Of a DNA stretch of 64,000 nucleotides, positions 38,616 to 56,347 are shown in pieces. Position numbers and translations under genes: made by a program. Position 1 is the stretch's first letter. Every line of letters begins with the position of its first letter. Origin of the DNA: Anopheles merus (lineage: Eukaryota; Arthropoda; Insecta; Diptera; Culicidae); assembly GCF_017562075.2 (NCBI RefSeq), contig NC_054084.1:4064501-4128500 (forward strand), read 5' to 3'. The notes under the pieces are model-generated. The model saw only the letters and a list, made by a program, of their open reading frames with translations. It was not told where the DNA came from and ran no database searches.

Positions 38616-39614
38616 CTGGAGCAAAATGAAAACCGACAGATAATAGATTTATGTTCACACTCGAAGAATTTTCCGTGTAGGAACATATGAGTGTGTGTAG
38701 AGAAGTTTGCGTTGGTTGTGAGTTTTGTTAAAATATGACCATCCGGAACACCGGAGACGACAGACGTCTGGTCAAGTTTGCGTGGGTTTAAAGGGGCGAT
38801 GAACCGCAAGAAACGCATTCAGTGTGGTGGCCGTCATGTTTATGATTTTATTCTTTTTTGGATTGCTGTTGCTTTAGCATCAGTTGAAATTAGAACAAAC
38901 TGTTGCACTGAGAATGGGATGATTTAAGATCCTATTCATACATTACACAGCCTATTCTCGCTCACACCCTGCATTCATGCAAGCAACCGAGCAGAAATCC
39001 AATTTTTCGATAGACATCGAAACCATGCGAACGATGGTGGAATATTTCCACGAAGGACACTTGCGACACACGTTCGTACGGCGCTACGCCTATGGGTTTA
39101 AGTACGTCTGACGTCTCTCACTGACATCACCCAGCTGGCGACGCATTCTCCGACACCAGCATCCAACGAGGGTTGAGTGCTCACATTACACACCATCATC
39201 CGGGAGTGTGTAGATAAGCATCACTCAGCCCAGGAGTGCGCTCAACAGGACGACCATGAGGCTACAGGGGACAGGCGCGGTGTGTACTGCACGCATAACG
39301 TCGAGGCGATTAGAGAGCGAAGCGTATGCTTGTACCATCCAGCGCCGAAGTTTGGTGTAGGTGTCATGGGTCATGGTAGAAGGATTTCCAGTAAATCGTT
39401 AATGTAATGTCACCGAGTCGTACCAGGTCTGTGTCGGCCAGCTTTTGTTGTACCGGTGAGATAGGTTCCTGCCATGAATTAGTGTGAAAGTTTTGTGTAG
39501 CGAAAAATTACCAAGATGCATGTGAAGTAATTCTTGGGAGGCTGGAAGCAATGTGTCTGCCTGTGTTGGTCTTGTCATTGTAGAATCATGAGAGCTGACT
39601 GCACAAAAATGTAA

Positions 39615-39692
39615 CTAAAACAAGGATACAAAACAGGGGCACACTCTGTGAACTGTATTTCTCATTAGAAAACGAAAGAGTTTTTCAAGCAG
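39615..39692 (-). CDS. candidate alternative terminal exon
   Basis: The acceptor is among the best in the window: on the minus strand a CTCAT branch-like motif, then a long C/T tract ending CTCTGTTCCCAG|CTG (AG at 39694-39693). It is followed by 25 codons to TAG, beginning LLEKLFRFLMRN, an amphipathic basic segment. The frame starts at phase 0, compatible with the donor of the exon at 40705-40659. The exon would compete with 38615-38235 as an alternative 3' end. Its short length means the open frame itself carries little weight. Confidence 0.25.
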   Translation of the reverse strand: MLEKLFRFLMRNTVHRVCPCFVSLF

Positions 39693-40658
39693 CTGGGAAC
39701 AGAGAAAGAAAGAGAGACAGAGTGATAGAATGAGCTCAGAGGATAACACCTTTTATCCCTTTGGCATCTGATCTGATCTGTCGCCTAAAAAAGGACACCT
39801 CACGCTGTCGTTTCGTTTCGAGCCATGCACTATTGTGTGGCAAGGGAGATTTCTCCGTCCTAATGACCAAATATTTCAGCACAGTGTGAAGCAGCCAAAC
39901 ACTTGACAGGATCATCCAGCGATACAAAGTGGGCAAGCGACTGGTGGAACCTGGTGGAAGCAGTAATTAAGTCTTGGAACAAAGAAATATGCTTTATATG
40001 GTAGCGTTTGTGTTATAATTGGATGACATGTCAGGGTCGGCAAGCAACACAGAGTAACGTTTATGCGAACATATACATGAACTGTTACTCCGTATGTTTC
40101 CCAATTTGGAACATACTCTTCTGATAAACGAAGGAAATTTCAAAGTGTCATTTCTAAAGACTCTTAAGGTGAGTGCTGATACACAATGAAGTGTTATAAA
40201 CTTTTGCAAACAAATTTTAATCACCTACGATATGGTTGAATGCCTCATTTGAAATGGTAAGATGAGCAGCATAACTGAAACTGTTGCAACTTATCCTTGG
40301 ACAATATTGTCCATTCATTGTACTCACAATTTGTTCATTTCGGACTTGGCTTGGCCAGGAGCGGTTCTTCTCGAGTTCGAATTGAAATCTACAGCCTCAG
40401 TACCGGTCTCGCTAACCCACTTGAGAAATGGTGATGCTACAAAACTGCTTATTAATCAAAATATGATGATTTTGGACGAGTTACGGCCCGCGATTGTCGC
40501 TCGTTCAGCTCAGCTCAGCGTTTGTAGCGGAAGAATTGTACCGGAAGAATGTACACAGAAGCAGGATGAAACGATCCCAACCATAGGTAGCCGGTGCGCC
40601 TTCAGGATAAGATGCCATTCCGACCGACCGACGCGAGCGGTTTCTTGCTGGCACTCAC

Positions 40659-40705
40659 CTGACGGGAAATTTTTGCAACCTGCACAATTCCAGCCACTTC
40701 AGAGA
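40659..40705 (-). CDS. candidate 47-nt internal exon
   Basis: On the minus strand this segment is bounded by an acceptor (ATCATCTTCTTACAG|TCT, AG at 40707-40706, with a TTAAAT branch-like motif upstream) and a perfect consensus donor, CAG|GTGAGT (40658-40653). One frame reads 15 codons (SEVAGIVQVAKISRQ) after two leading bases and ends in phase 0; a second frame is also open. Both downstream acceptors on the same strand (39692 and 38615) continue it in phase 0. The site lies between ratcheting points B and C, as expected for a small cassette exon in the host gene. Confidence 0.35.
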
Positions 40706-47589
<6,884 letters not shown>

Positions 47590-48380
47590 GCATTTGCATA
47601 TGGAAACATCATGCATGTAAATGAAACACAGTGAATGAGTACCACAGTAAATGAAACACCGGAAGCAGGCGAGCTTGTAACGACGCAATACACAGCACGA
47701 CGTAGCGCACACACTCCAAAAAGGGAAGTGTGCGTTGACAGCGAAATAATGAATACCAGATGATTCCATTCCACCACGAAGGCGTCTAGATTGCGAAATT
47801 TCCTGCTGCCAGGTGTTGTTTTGCTGCTGTCACAATTACGCTCCCTGGAAGTCATCTTGACAGGGACAGTGTTTGACACTTTATACCTGGTAAAAGATAA
47901 GATTGGTTTATGGCTGCAAGGCCATCGGGCGATTGCCATTGGGGTGTATGTGTGTGGAAAGACGAGTAAAAGGGTGGCAAGTATGGCCGAATGTCATGTT
48001 CCGAGAGTAGGAGATATGTAAATTCTTGAAACGAATAGAGTTATACGGATGGTTGTGCTTGTCCGAGACGTGAGACACGCTCCTGGAGGAACAAGTTCCA
48101 TAACAAATCCCGATTTGCTAAACTGTTGATGAAGAAGCTGTCGTAGCAAAATGGGATTTTCAGTGATTGATACAGGACGACGGTGTGGAGGGCATCCGTT
48201 TGGCATACATAATGCTATGCGAATTATGATGGAATTATGATCCCGAGTGAATTTACATTACCATAATATGAAAACTGATTGTAATGGGAGGCTCGTGGTT
48301 GGCATCAAACAACGGAGGAAATGTAGTGTTGACAGTCAACTTGAAAATTCACCCGTCACTTCAACAGAATAATCCGAATA
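47590..48380. other. AT-leaning non-coding stretch
   Basis: No gene supported. Contains a weak minus AG|GT juxtaposition (CTTTTACCAG|GTATAA, rc around 47884) whose donor is poor; I do not count it among the ratcheting points. Confidence 0.4.
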
Positions 48381-48426
48381 GCATACCTGAAATAAAATGA
48401 AACAAGAAAAGTAAAGAAATGTAAGC
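48381..48426 (-). other. putative recursive splice site (ratcheting point) B
   Basis: On the minus strand a CTTAC branch-like motif (48425-48421) precedes about 30 nt made almost only of T and C, ending TTTATTTCAG|GTATGC. The AG is rc of 48388-48387 and the donor GT rc of 48386-48385, so exon length is zero. The branch to AG distance is about 35 nt. The donor (GTATGC) is less strong than at sites C and D. If used as an ordinary acceptor the following frame is open for 16 codons. Confidence 0.55.
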
Positions 48427-48624
48427 ATAAAAGTGTGATTTAAACTCATATATTAGAAGATAAGCACAAGTCTACGTCCTGTTGTCTAGTCGTGGGAGAT
48501 GATGTCTTACAAAATGGAAGTACTCAAGAACCGATGACATTTAAAACCACATCCAACCAAAACACATTAACCCTTGATTGATGGGAATTGTTGAAAGTAA
48601 ACGCCACACCGTTCAAGCAGAGCG

Positions 48625-48657
48625 TATTTAAGTCTTTCAAGCATTAACCTCAGTTGT
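48625..48657 (+). promoter_or_regulatory. candidate core promoter (TATA-like plus initiator)
   Basis: TATTTAAG at 48625-48632 is followed 27 nt later by an initiator-like CTCAGTTG whose A (48652) would be +1; TCAGTT is the arthropod initiator consensus. The next 100 bases are A/C-rich, like insect leaders. Two very short upstream ATGs occur before the candidate first exon at 49181. The TATA box is non-canonical and the spacing slightly short. Confidence 0.25.
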
Positions 48658-49180
48658 TCGTAAACATCAGCACACTCAGTAGAACACAATCGACCCAATC
48701 ATCTGTTCATTGTTGGCCGGATTGGTTCGGATAGTTTCAGATTTCAACCCAACTCGTCATTGCTACCGATACACGATGGATTGAAAGTGAAATCATCACA
48801 CACCCGAGAGAACGACCACTTCAATAATGCTCTTCCTTCCACTGTCGTGTGACTTCATGTCCTAGGCGCCTGTTGACAACGACGCAGCAGCACGATTCCG
48901 GGATAGAGTTACCGTGATGAATCCTTTTCTTTCTTGGTTTGTTTGTTCATCGCTTGTTCATCTCGATGTTCGGAAGCTGTGCTTGGATATGTTCATCTCT
49001 TTCGTACGTTGGTGCTAATGCGTTCTAGGAGCTGTCAATCGTACGTGCACTCCCAACCCATCGACTAATGGATTGGTGATACAATTTGATCCAGCTTCAC
49101 GATGTCGTACAGGGGTTTGCAAATGTACAACCTCTAGGTGAAAGAGGATTGTCTTGATCCATTTCAAGCAGCAATTGATG

Positions 49181-49328
49181 ATGGCGGAGCATAGTAATGG
49201 TCAAGTGGACGATTCAGGTGTGGAGAAATCGACTTTTAGAAGAGAGTATTTAGGCTTTATTTCGGTAAATTTTTCAAATCCCAAAGCGACTGTGCAAAAC
49301 GATCAGATCTTAAGTAGATTGAAAGTCG
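49181..49328 (+). CDS. candidate first coding exon
   Basis: ATG at 49181 has good context (A at -3, G at +4) and opens 49 codons beginning MAEHSNGQVDDSG, hydrophilic then mixed, up to a consensus donor G|GTAAGT at 49329 (phase 1). An in-frame stop lies upstream at 49139, so the ATG is a plausible start. A promoter-like element sits 0.5 kb upstream. No signal peptide or known domain is seen. No matching phase-1 acceptor with a convincing exon was found in the remaining 14.7 kb, so the next exon would be weak or outside the window. The codon bias is neutral. It would be a plus-strand gene nested in the minus-strand intron. Confidence 0.2.
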
Positions 49329-50981
49329 GTAAGTCACGAAGCAAAAATTGGCGTATGTTTAAACCACTCCTGAGCCCAAAACACTCGCAAAACTCATGAA
49401 ATTCCAGTAGTTTCCTTGTCGGCATCGAGTGTGGAAACTGGAGACACAAGAAAAGCTACGGGAATCCCCTTTAAAAAGCACAAACATACACTGGCCACAG
49501 CGATAGGGAGAGAGAGGGTCACAAGAAATGTCAATTGTTTGCTTGACCCACCGGTGCTTGTTGTCCGTTGCTCAGTGTGTGCCTGCGTGTGTGCCTTATC
49601 GATTACAGTACAGCCCTGTTGCTGTTGCTGGGTTCGTCGAAGGACGCTCCATGTTCGCCGGACATGCGATCGCACTGTACTGTGTGTGCACGATTCCTTT
49701 GTGCATCTGCCCTCGCTGGAGGCGACAGCTTCCCGCGGGGAGTAACATGCGCTGACCCAAGAAGCTGTGTCCAGAGACACCTACCCAGAGACATCGGAGA
49801 AGGTCATAGCGTTTTTTGTTTGCGTTCGTCCCGAAACAAAGCGTAACTGCATTAAAGGCCTGTTTGGATATTAATGTTCACGAACTCTGGTGGTGCCTTG
49901 TGTCTCGTGTGTGCGTGTCTTGTAGCGGAATGGGGAAGGAACATCGCCAAGGGGAAAGGACATGGACATGGTGCCTACTGGTGTAGTTACTGGGGCTGTG
50001 TGGTGTTGAAAAGGGAACCGAATGAACAGCAAAACAAGAAATCGTGTCGTACATCCCTTGGAGCGTGAGCCAAGAGTTTCTTAGCAAAAATAGCTATAAT
50101 TTAAAGATATGTATTTTTTAAAAATAAATCATCAAACTATTAAATAGGCTTTTCAGTAATGGAGCCACGAAGAAGTTTAGGTCAATATTTGTCATTTAAG
50201 CGTTCATACTCTTATAAATCAAAAGCGCAAAGCACACAAACTAACCCACGGCTTCATCCACACAACACCGAAAGATAATGGTGGTAAACCGGTGTAAAAG
50301 CAAACAGCGACACCGTCATCGTCGCAGAAAACATGGCTGATTGTCTGCGACTGATAGGTGGTGCGACACCATCATCACACCATTAACCGGCAGCAAAAAG
50401 GCGAACGAACCAGTGGGCAGCGAGACACTGCGTTTGTTCCTTCCTTCCCTTTTGCTGATTTGCATCGATTGTCTTTTCGTTAATGCAGCGGTGTGCTTTA
50501 CCACCGGCCGCAGTGATGCCACAGAGACCACTGGCCGCTCGTTAAGCAACGACATCGTTCCTTTTGCCTTTTGGTCAACGCGGAACGACAACGTCCTCCT
50601 TCTTCTCCTCCTCCTCCTCCTCCCTGTCCAACTGTAAATCGTGCGAATGCAGCATCATTTAGTCCTTAATATCTGCACGCCGTCTCTCCATACGACACGG
50701 CGGCGGTAGTGTGTGTTTGGATAATGTGGTAGGCGATACTGTACGGCCACAAGCAGACGATTCTCTTGTTAGCGGCACTCGAGTGTTGCACAGTGATCGG
50801 GTGGAAACGGGCCGGGGACAGAATTTTCTTAATTTTGTAAGCATCTCGCAAACGGATAATGTTCCTTTCCACATCGGTAACCGTAATCACGATGAAAAGT
50901 TTTACGTTCATTTAAAATTCTTATTTCTTTGTGCCCTTCTTTTTAGTTAGTTGCGCGGTTGCGCAAGCCCCCAAACGAAAG
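49329..50981. other. non-coding stretch
   Basis: AT-rich at 50080-50250; otherwise mixed composition with no supported exon. Confidence 0.4.
50594..50623. repeat. (CTC)n imperfect trinucleotide repeat
   Basis: CTC/CTT units; gives Leu or Pro/Ser runs in frames crossing it. Confidence 0.9.
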
Positions 50982-51143
50982 ATGCATCTGTCGCTGTTTT
51001 TCCTTACACTTTGTATCCTCTTTAGAGGTAGCTGCTGCACCCTACACTTTTTCTGCTGCTGCCCAGCCAAGACTCCAATGTTTTTGCAGGATCGTGAGGA
51101 GGAAGCAAAAAAAACTGTATTTCCCACTAACCAATTGCAGTAG
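50982..51143 (+). CDS. candidate small secreted or membrane peptide, 53 residues
   Basis: ATG at 50982 has favourable context (A at -3). The first residues (MHLSLFFLTLCILF) form a hydrophobic stretch like a signal peptide or signal anchor. A cysteine-rich segment with two CC/CCC clusters follows (residues 19-27), then a charged DREEEAKK segment, ending at TAG. The frame has no intron, no recognised family and neutral codon use. A good acceptor-like sequence (TTTTTGCAG, AG at 51088-51089) lies inside it in the same frame, so the last 17 codons could instead be a terminal exon of something else. A short frame such as this can easily be chance; no poly(A) signal follows closely. Confidence 0.2.
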   Translation: MHLSLFFLTLCILFRGSCCTLHFFCCCPAKTPMFLQDREEEAKKTVFPTNQLQ

Positions 51144-51461
51144 CACTCGTGCCGGTGCCGGCTAACCGCTGTTGATGAAGATGAGCAGCTATGGTTATAA
51201 CTTTGCTATTTTATCGCAACTGACCATAACTTCTGCTGCAGCCGTGTGTTGCAGCACGAATGGTACCTGATTGGAGGCGTCCGGCCCTCCTATTTTTTCC
51301 GGCTTCTTCTACTGCTGCTGCTGATGCTACTGTCCCTGTCAGCACGTCCTAATTATACGGAATGACACTTTTGTAGCACGTTCGCGGCGCAAGGAAGATG
51401 CAGCCATAAGAAACAGCTGATGGAAGGGGTATAGAAAGGTTCTCTATCCTAATTTCCCCAT

Positions 51462-51482
51462 TCTCTCTCTCTCTCTCTCTCT
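51462..51482. repeat. (CT)n microsatellite
   Basis: Ten CT units; GAGA-type motif on the minus strand. Confidence 0.95.
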
Positions 51483-52541
51483 TTGTCTCGGGAATAGTTT
51501 TTAAAAAGTGTATTTTTTAAGCAAGACTGAAACAAAAAGGACACTCGCTGAGTGGTGGGTCTCCGCGCTGCCCTTGATTTACGATCCAAATGGCATTACC
51601 GGGTGGATAGTGTTCGGTGCAAAACTTAGTCCATTCTGTCACAAGGAACAGGAAGTTGTCCGGACTAATAGAACCGAGAACGGGCCTGGCTGCTCGTGCC
51701 AGAAACGTGCCTACGAGCATTTGCAGACAATCAGCGGGTCTGTGTAACAATGAAACACTTTTTATGTGCACCGTAATGAAGGATGAAATGCAGAATTGTA
51801 GTGTGTTTTTTTTTGGGCTATTGTTTTTGCGAAAAGTCGGTCATCGCTTGTGATACTTTTGCTCACGACCAGTGTGCACGTGACGGTGACAATCTGTGAT
51901 TTACATTTGTATAAATGCACAAGTAAAATAGTAGAATGCACATGCTTTTTTAATAGGTGTAAGTGCACAGATAGATGTTTTTAACTCAGAACTATTTCAC
52001 TTATCATATTTAGATATTAATCGTTCTATATTAACATTATGGCAATAAATTTCGATTTCGAGGCTCTTATCATTCATTTCCAAGGAAGTGGTCGAGGTTA
52101 ATTGGAACAATGTCTTTGTTTTATTTAATGTTTCCTTCCGCTATAATCCACAATCAGTGGACAAGTAATTGTCCCCTTTCACGACTGAAGACAGTTGCGT
52201 TTATAAACTCCTCGATTGGTGCAAACCAACCTTCTTCAAACTCCATTCGACGCGTACAAATAAAGTGGCTTAACGTGAGGTGGGAAAAAGCAATTGAAGC
52301 AATCTATATTCTCATCCATCATTTAGCCATCCACTTTTACGGCGTAACACACATACACACTAACCAGCCCTGTTGTTGATGAGCTCGAAGTTCGCTTCTT
52401 GACGCACATCTTGAGGGCGCAAAACCGACCGAAAACGAGAAGCAAAACAAACTTCCTTTCTCAATTGGCTTCATTGAAATGTATGACAAATGCAATCATC
52501 ACCAAAAGTCAGCCCAAATTGTGGCCGTTTCCTCTCGGTCT

Positions 52542-52552
52542 CCCCCCCCCCC
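52542..52552. repeat. poly-C run (11 C)
   Basis: Eleven consecutive C. Confidence 0.9.
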
Positions 52553-54682
52553 TTGGATGGTAATGATTGTGAGGAGTTTATGTGTACGCGGTTATGGTGA
52601 TGATGTGAAAGATTGCATTCGTTCGCTCATGGGTCCAAACAGAACAGCCAGAAGCGGGAACGATTCTATCCGCGGTTCTCAGAATGCATTTGATTCAACC
52701 CCGCAAACCAACAGGGGTGAAAGTGTGCATAAGAAAAACGAAAATAATAGTCCCGATAGCGTCAAGTGGATGCCATTTATTTCGTCACCAAAGCGAACGC
52801 CTGGCGCTACTGTCAGGTTTCCCAAAGGCCCGCTCGGTTTGCAAGATGCCGTTGTTTCTCAAGTGCTGCCAGAGAAGGCACACACACATACAAGCAAACA
52901 CAGATGGCCTCGATAGAATTTCAAGTGCTTTGGGAAAAATGGGAAATTCCTGTGCCGGCGCGCGCTTGGGGAGTGAAAACGAAAACGTTTTTTTTTGTCG
53001 GGAAACTTATGCTCTCAAGGCAACCAAGTAAGGTTGAAATTTCAACTCAAATACGACCAAACCAACCAGCAGAGAGCGATAGAGCAGAAATGCAATTATC
53101 ATAAACATACATCATTGCGGAGCATCATATGCACCGGCACCTAGCTCGGGAAGACGATCTTTTTTTGAGCCAAAGAGCCTAAAAAGCAACAGGAAAAACT
53201 TGTCACACTTAGGGGCCAGTGTGTATGTGTGTGGCTGCACCCAGAGACAGTTTAATGGTGGGAATAATTTTGTAAAAATTGAAAAATAAATATGCACCAA
53301 AGTGGAAAAGTTGTGGCGTTTGCTCACACTTCACGCTGCCAGCGGAAAGCAACCATACTTCGTGTGTCAAAGTTTGTCGTCCTACTACCGTTGGCAGAAA
53401 AGAGGAACTCGCATGAAAGGTGGCTTATTTCCGGTCGTTGTTTTAATTTCCCACAAACTGATAACGACAACGTGCACGGTTAAAGTTTTAAAAGTGCCAA
53501 CCTCTTGTTCATTAATTTCCCATGAACATGTCTCGCATTTGCCTCGTGTATCCCTTTTGGGGAGATATCGAGAGCGCGTATAAAACGGGATTTTCCCTTA
53601 ATCCCCAACGGTATGCTCTGGAGGCTGGAAAGCTTGTTCGGGCAAAAACAAACACCAACAGGCGTACTGAGGGTAAGCTTTTGGGGGTAGCCACCAAAAG
53701 TCGTTTCGATTATTTCCATCGATAGTACATGCCGCTTGTAGTACTTTTCGTTGCCGGATTAGCTCCCCCCATCCGGTAAACACTACTTTGCATACTTACG
53801 GGCAACAGAGGGAATGTTTTTTTTTACCACCCAAGAAAAACTGTTTAGGCGAAGGTGCGATAAGCGAAAAGTTTTCCATTGGAGCGTCCTATACTGGGTT
53901 GCTCTGCGTCGCATTACTCTGTCTCGGGTAGGCGACTTTCCTTCACACTGAAAGGTACTGGAAAAGAATACTACACGGTATACTTCCGAGCAAACTCCCC
54001 AGTAGGCCAGTGTTTTAAATCGTCTTCAACACCCAGTCCCTCCCCATCTAAGCCTTTAGAAACAAGACATTTCCATTTCGGTGGTTGGGCCGAAAAAACA
54101 GCCCTTTCCCAATATCTCCTTTTGCGTTCCGGGATTCCATGACACCAACGTACTCCAAACAAGCATCAGAATGGGGTAAAGACTTGGGTACAAGATCTTC
54201 GGTTCCTAGGTAAGTGTCTAGCTGTATATTCCTCACTTTCCAATACTTTTAAGATCATGGTAGCTTGCCAAGAGTATCTGCTATCGGCCCGGAGACTTAA
54301 CGGAATGTCACCAGACGCGCTTCACGCAGCCAAAACACAGCTCGACGATCAAGCTAACTGATGGGTGATACCGAAAGACAAGCAAACCATGTGCCGTTGG
54401 GTGCCGTTTCTTTGGCCTTCCTCTACGGGGCCGGTTCTGGCTGGGCGGAGGTAACATGCTTTCCATTTTCAATACGAAAGTATACTTCAAAAAGCCCCGA
54501 AGCCCTACAGTTTTTAGCACCAGCACCAATTCCATACCCGGGCGACACAGAGTGTGAACTGAAGCGTTCCGTCTGGAATTCTCCGCTCTCCTGTGGGTGC
54601 CGCAGCACGGACGCACTTTGCGATAAGCGCAGGAGGCATTGGAGGGCAACGTCTTGGCACGGGACGGCTACAAATAAACCTG

Positions 54683-54714
54683 CCCCTGAAACCCCTCAGG
54701 GGGAAGCCCTGAGG
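54683..54714. repeat. overlapping GC-rich inverted repeats
   Basis: CCCCTGA (54683-54689) pairs with TCAGGGG (54696-54702), and CCTCAGGG (54694-54701) pairs with CCCTGAGG (54707-54714). The two hairpins share the middle arm and exclude each other. Confidence 0.85.
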
Positions 54715-55959
54715 TGGACGGTGTGTCGCCGGGTGTCGCCGGCAGTGCAGTGCATGGTAACGAAATTTTAGGTTAGCGATCTGGTAGTTGAACATTCCAA
54801 ACGGCAACTTATAAACACATGAAGGAAATCCATCACCACACGCCGGGACTGGGACTCAGTGTGGTGCTTGAGAAGGGCGAGATTATTGCCACTAATGGTT
54901 TGGGTGTTGATGGATTTATCACTTCGATGTACTCTGTTCTTGGGCTTCTTTTTTGATGCATAGTCGATGCTTGATGTCTTTAATGCCGACCGCATTGTGT
55001 GTGTACACACTCTCTCTCTCGGTTAACAGAACGGGTTACAACGGGATCTTTCTTGCGCATTTCCGCAATGGGAAAGGTCCGTTGACATTGGCTGAGATTG
55101 TCAGTTAAGAAGAACGTCTGGGTATGAAGAAAGGTAGGAGTGAATGTCAAATGACACCAAAAATAAACGCTTCATCCAGGAATTGAGTCGCTGTCACTGT
55201 GTCATCATCACCTTCGAGGATGTTTGGTGCATTTTTTTTTACTATTTTTGAAAATGCAATCATAAAGCAATCGTGTTGCTTCCCGGCAAGAATGGTGTCT
55301 TTCCGACAAGAAAATGCACAAACTAGGAATACAAAATTGGAACGCTGAAAGATGCGCAACATCGAGATGACCTGCGGCAACATACGCAAATCGTTGATTT
55401 GTAGTCGCACAAGCTGGGTCGAATCGATTTAGCTCAAATCCGTGGCCCCAAAAGCGTTTCACCGCCGTACCGTTTTTCTCCGAATCTGTGGCAGTTTTTT
55501 GTTAGTCCATCCGCCTGTTTCCATCTTCCTGTGCATACAATCAAGCTGTTCGCAGGCTTGCACCGTAGTTAAACGTCCCGACAGCAAAAAAGAAGTACAT
55601 CAATAGGGACATTTTTCAGCGTCTGGAAAGCAAAACAACAACAAAAAAGGCGACTTCTCTGCCAAAGCAGCAAGGAAAAAGACAAATGGTTACGACCGAC
55701 GACGACAGTCCGGCGCTCGCCCGTTAACACCGCGGCTCGTCCGTGTACGCTCGCATGGCCTATGCCTGTTGTTGGGACGGTTTCAAGGCGCCTACAGCTG
55801 ACCGGCGCCTGGGGCGCCTTTGGCAGCCAATCCCATCATCCGGACGTCCCCGGACAGTAGCCGTCCCGGGTGAAGTAAGCGACCGAGAGCAATGGGCCGG
55901 CATGTGCACGCACAAACGCGTCCGGTGTGTCGGTAGAAAGAGAGAGAGCTCGCATGTAT

Positions 55960-55995
55960 ACACACAAACACACACACACACACACACACACACAT
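55960..55995. repeat. (CA)n microsatellite
   Basis: About seventeen CA units with one AAA interruption near 55966. Confidence 0.95.
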
Positions 55996-56094
55996 ACGAT
56001 AGCGACAAAAGCTTTCCCGGATGCTTGGTGCCTGGTGAAAAGGACTTGGAAAATAGTTCATCCGTTCAACGTCAGGCTGTCGACGGGATGCGAT

Positions 56095-56118
56095 GGTAGG
56101 GTAGGGTAGGTCGGTAGG
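56095..56118. repeat. GGTAG short tandem repeat
   Basis: Three GGTAG-type units plus a diverged fourth. Dipterans lack TTAGG-type telomeres, so this is not telomeric. Confidence 0.8.
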
Positions 56119-56332
56119 ACGCCATAATGCCAAAAAAAGAGAAGCGAACTCTCGTTATTTCGGATTTGCTGCAAAAACGTACGGCCAGGGCCTATTTTTC
56201 AGCAACATTTGTTGTCGCCTTCCATTGGCTGGTCGTCATCGATGAATGGCTGCACCCGATAACTCCCACACGAAAGGGCGGAGGCGTTTGGCAATTTGGC
56301 ATTCGACACCACCGCAGCGGCGACGCGGTACC

Positions 56333-56347
56333 CAGCAGCAGCAGCAG
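56333..56347. repeat. (CAG)n trinucleotide repeat
   Basis: Five CAG units. Confidence 0.9.

Noticed and set aside
54053..54215. TAG|GTAAGT at 54209/54210 as a plus-strand recursive splice site
   Set aside because: The sequence before it is only moderately pyrimidine-rich and lacks a clear branch motif; it fits an ordinary donor better.
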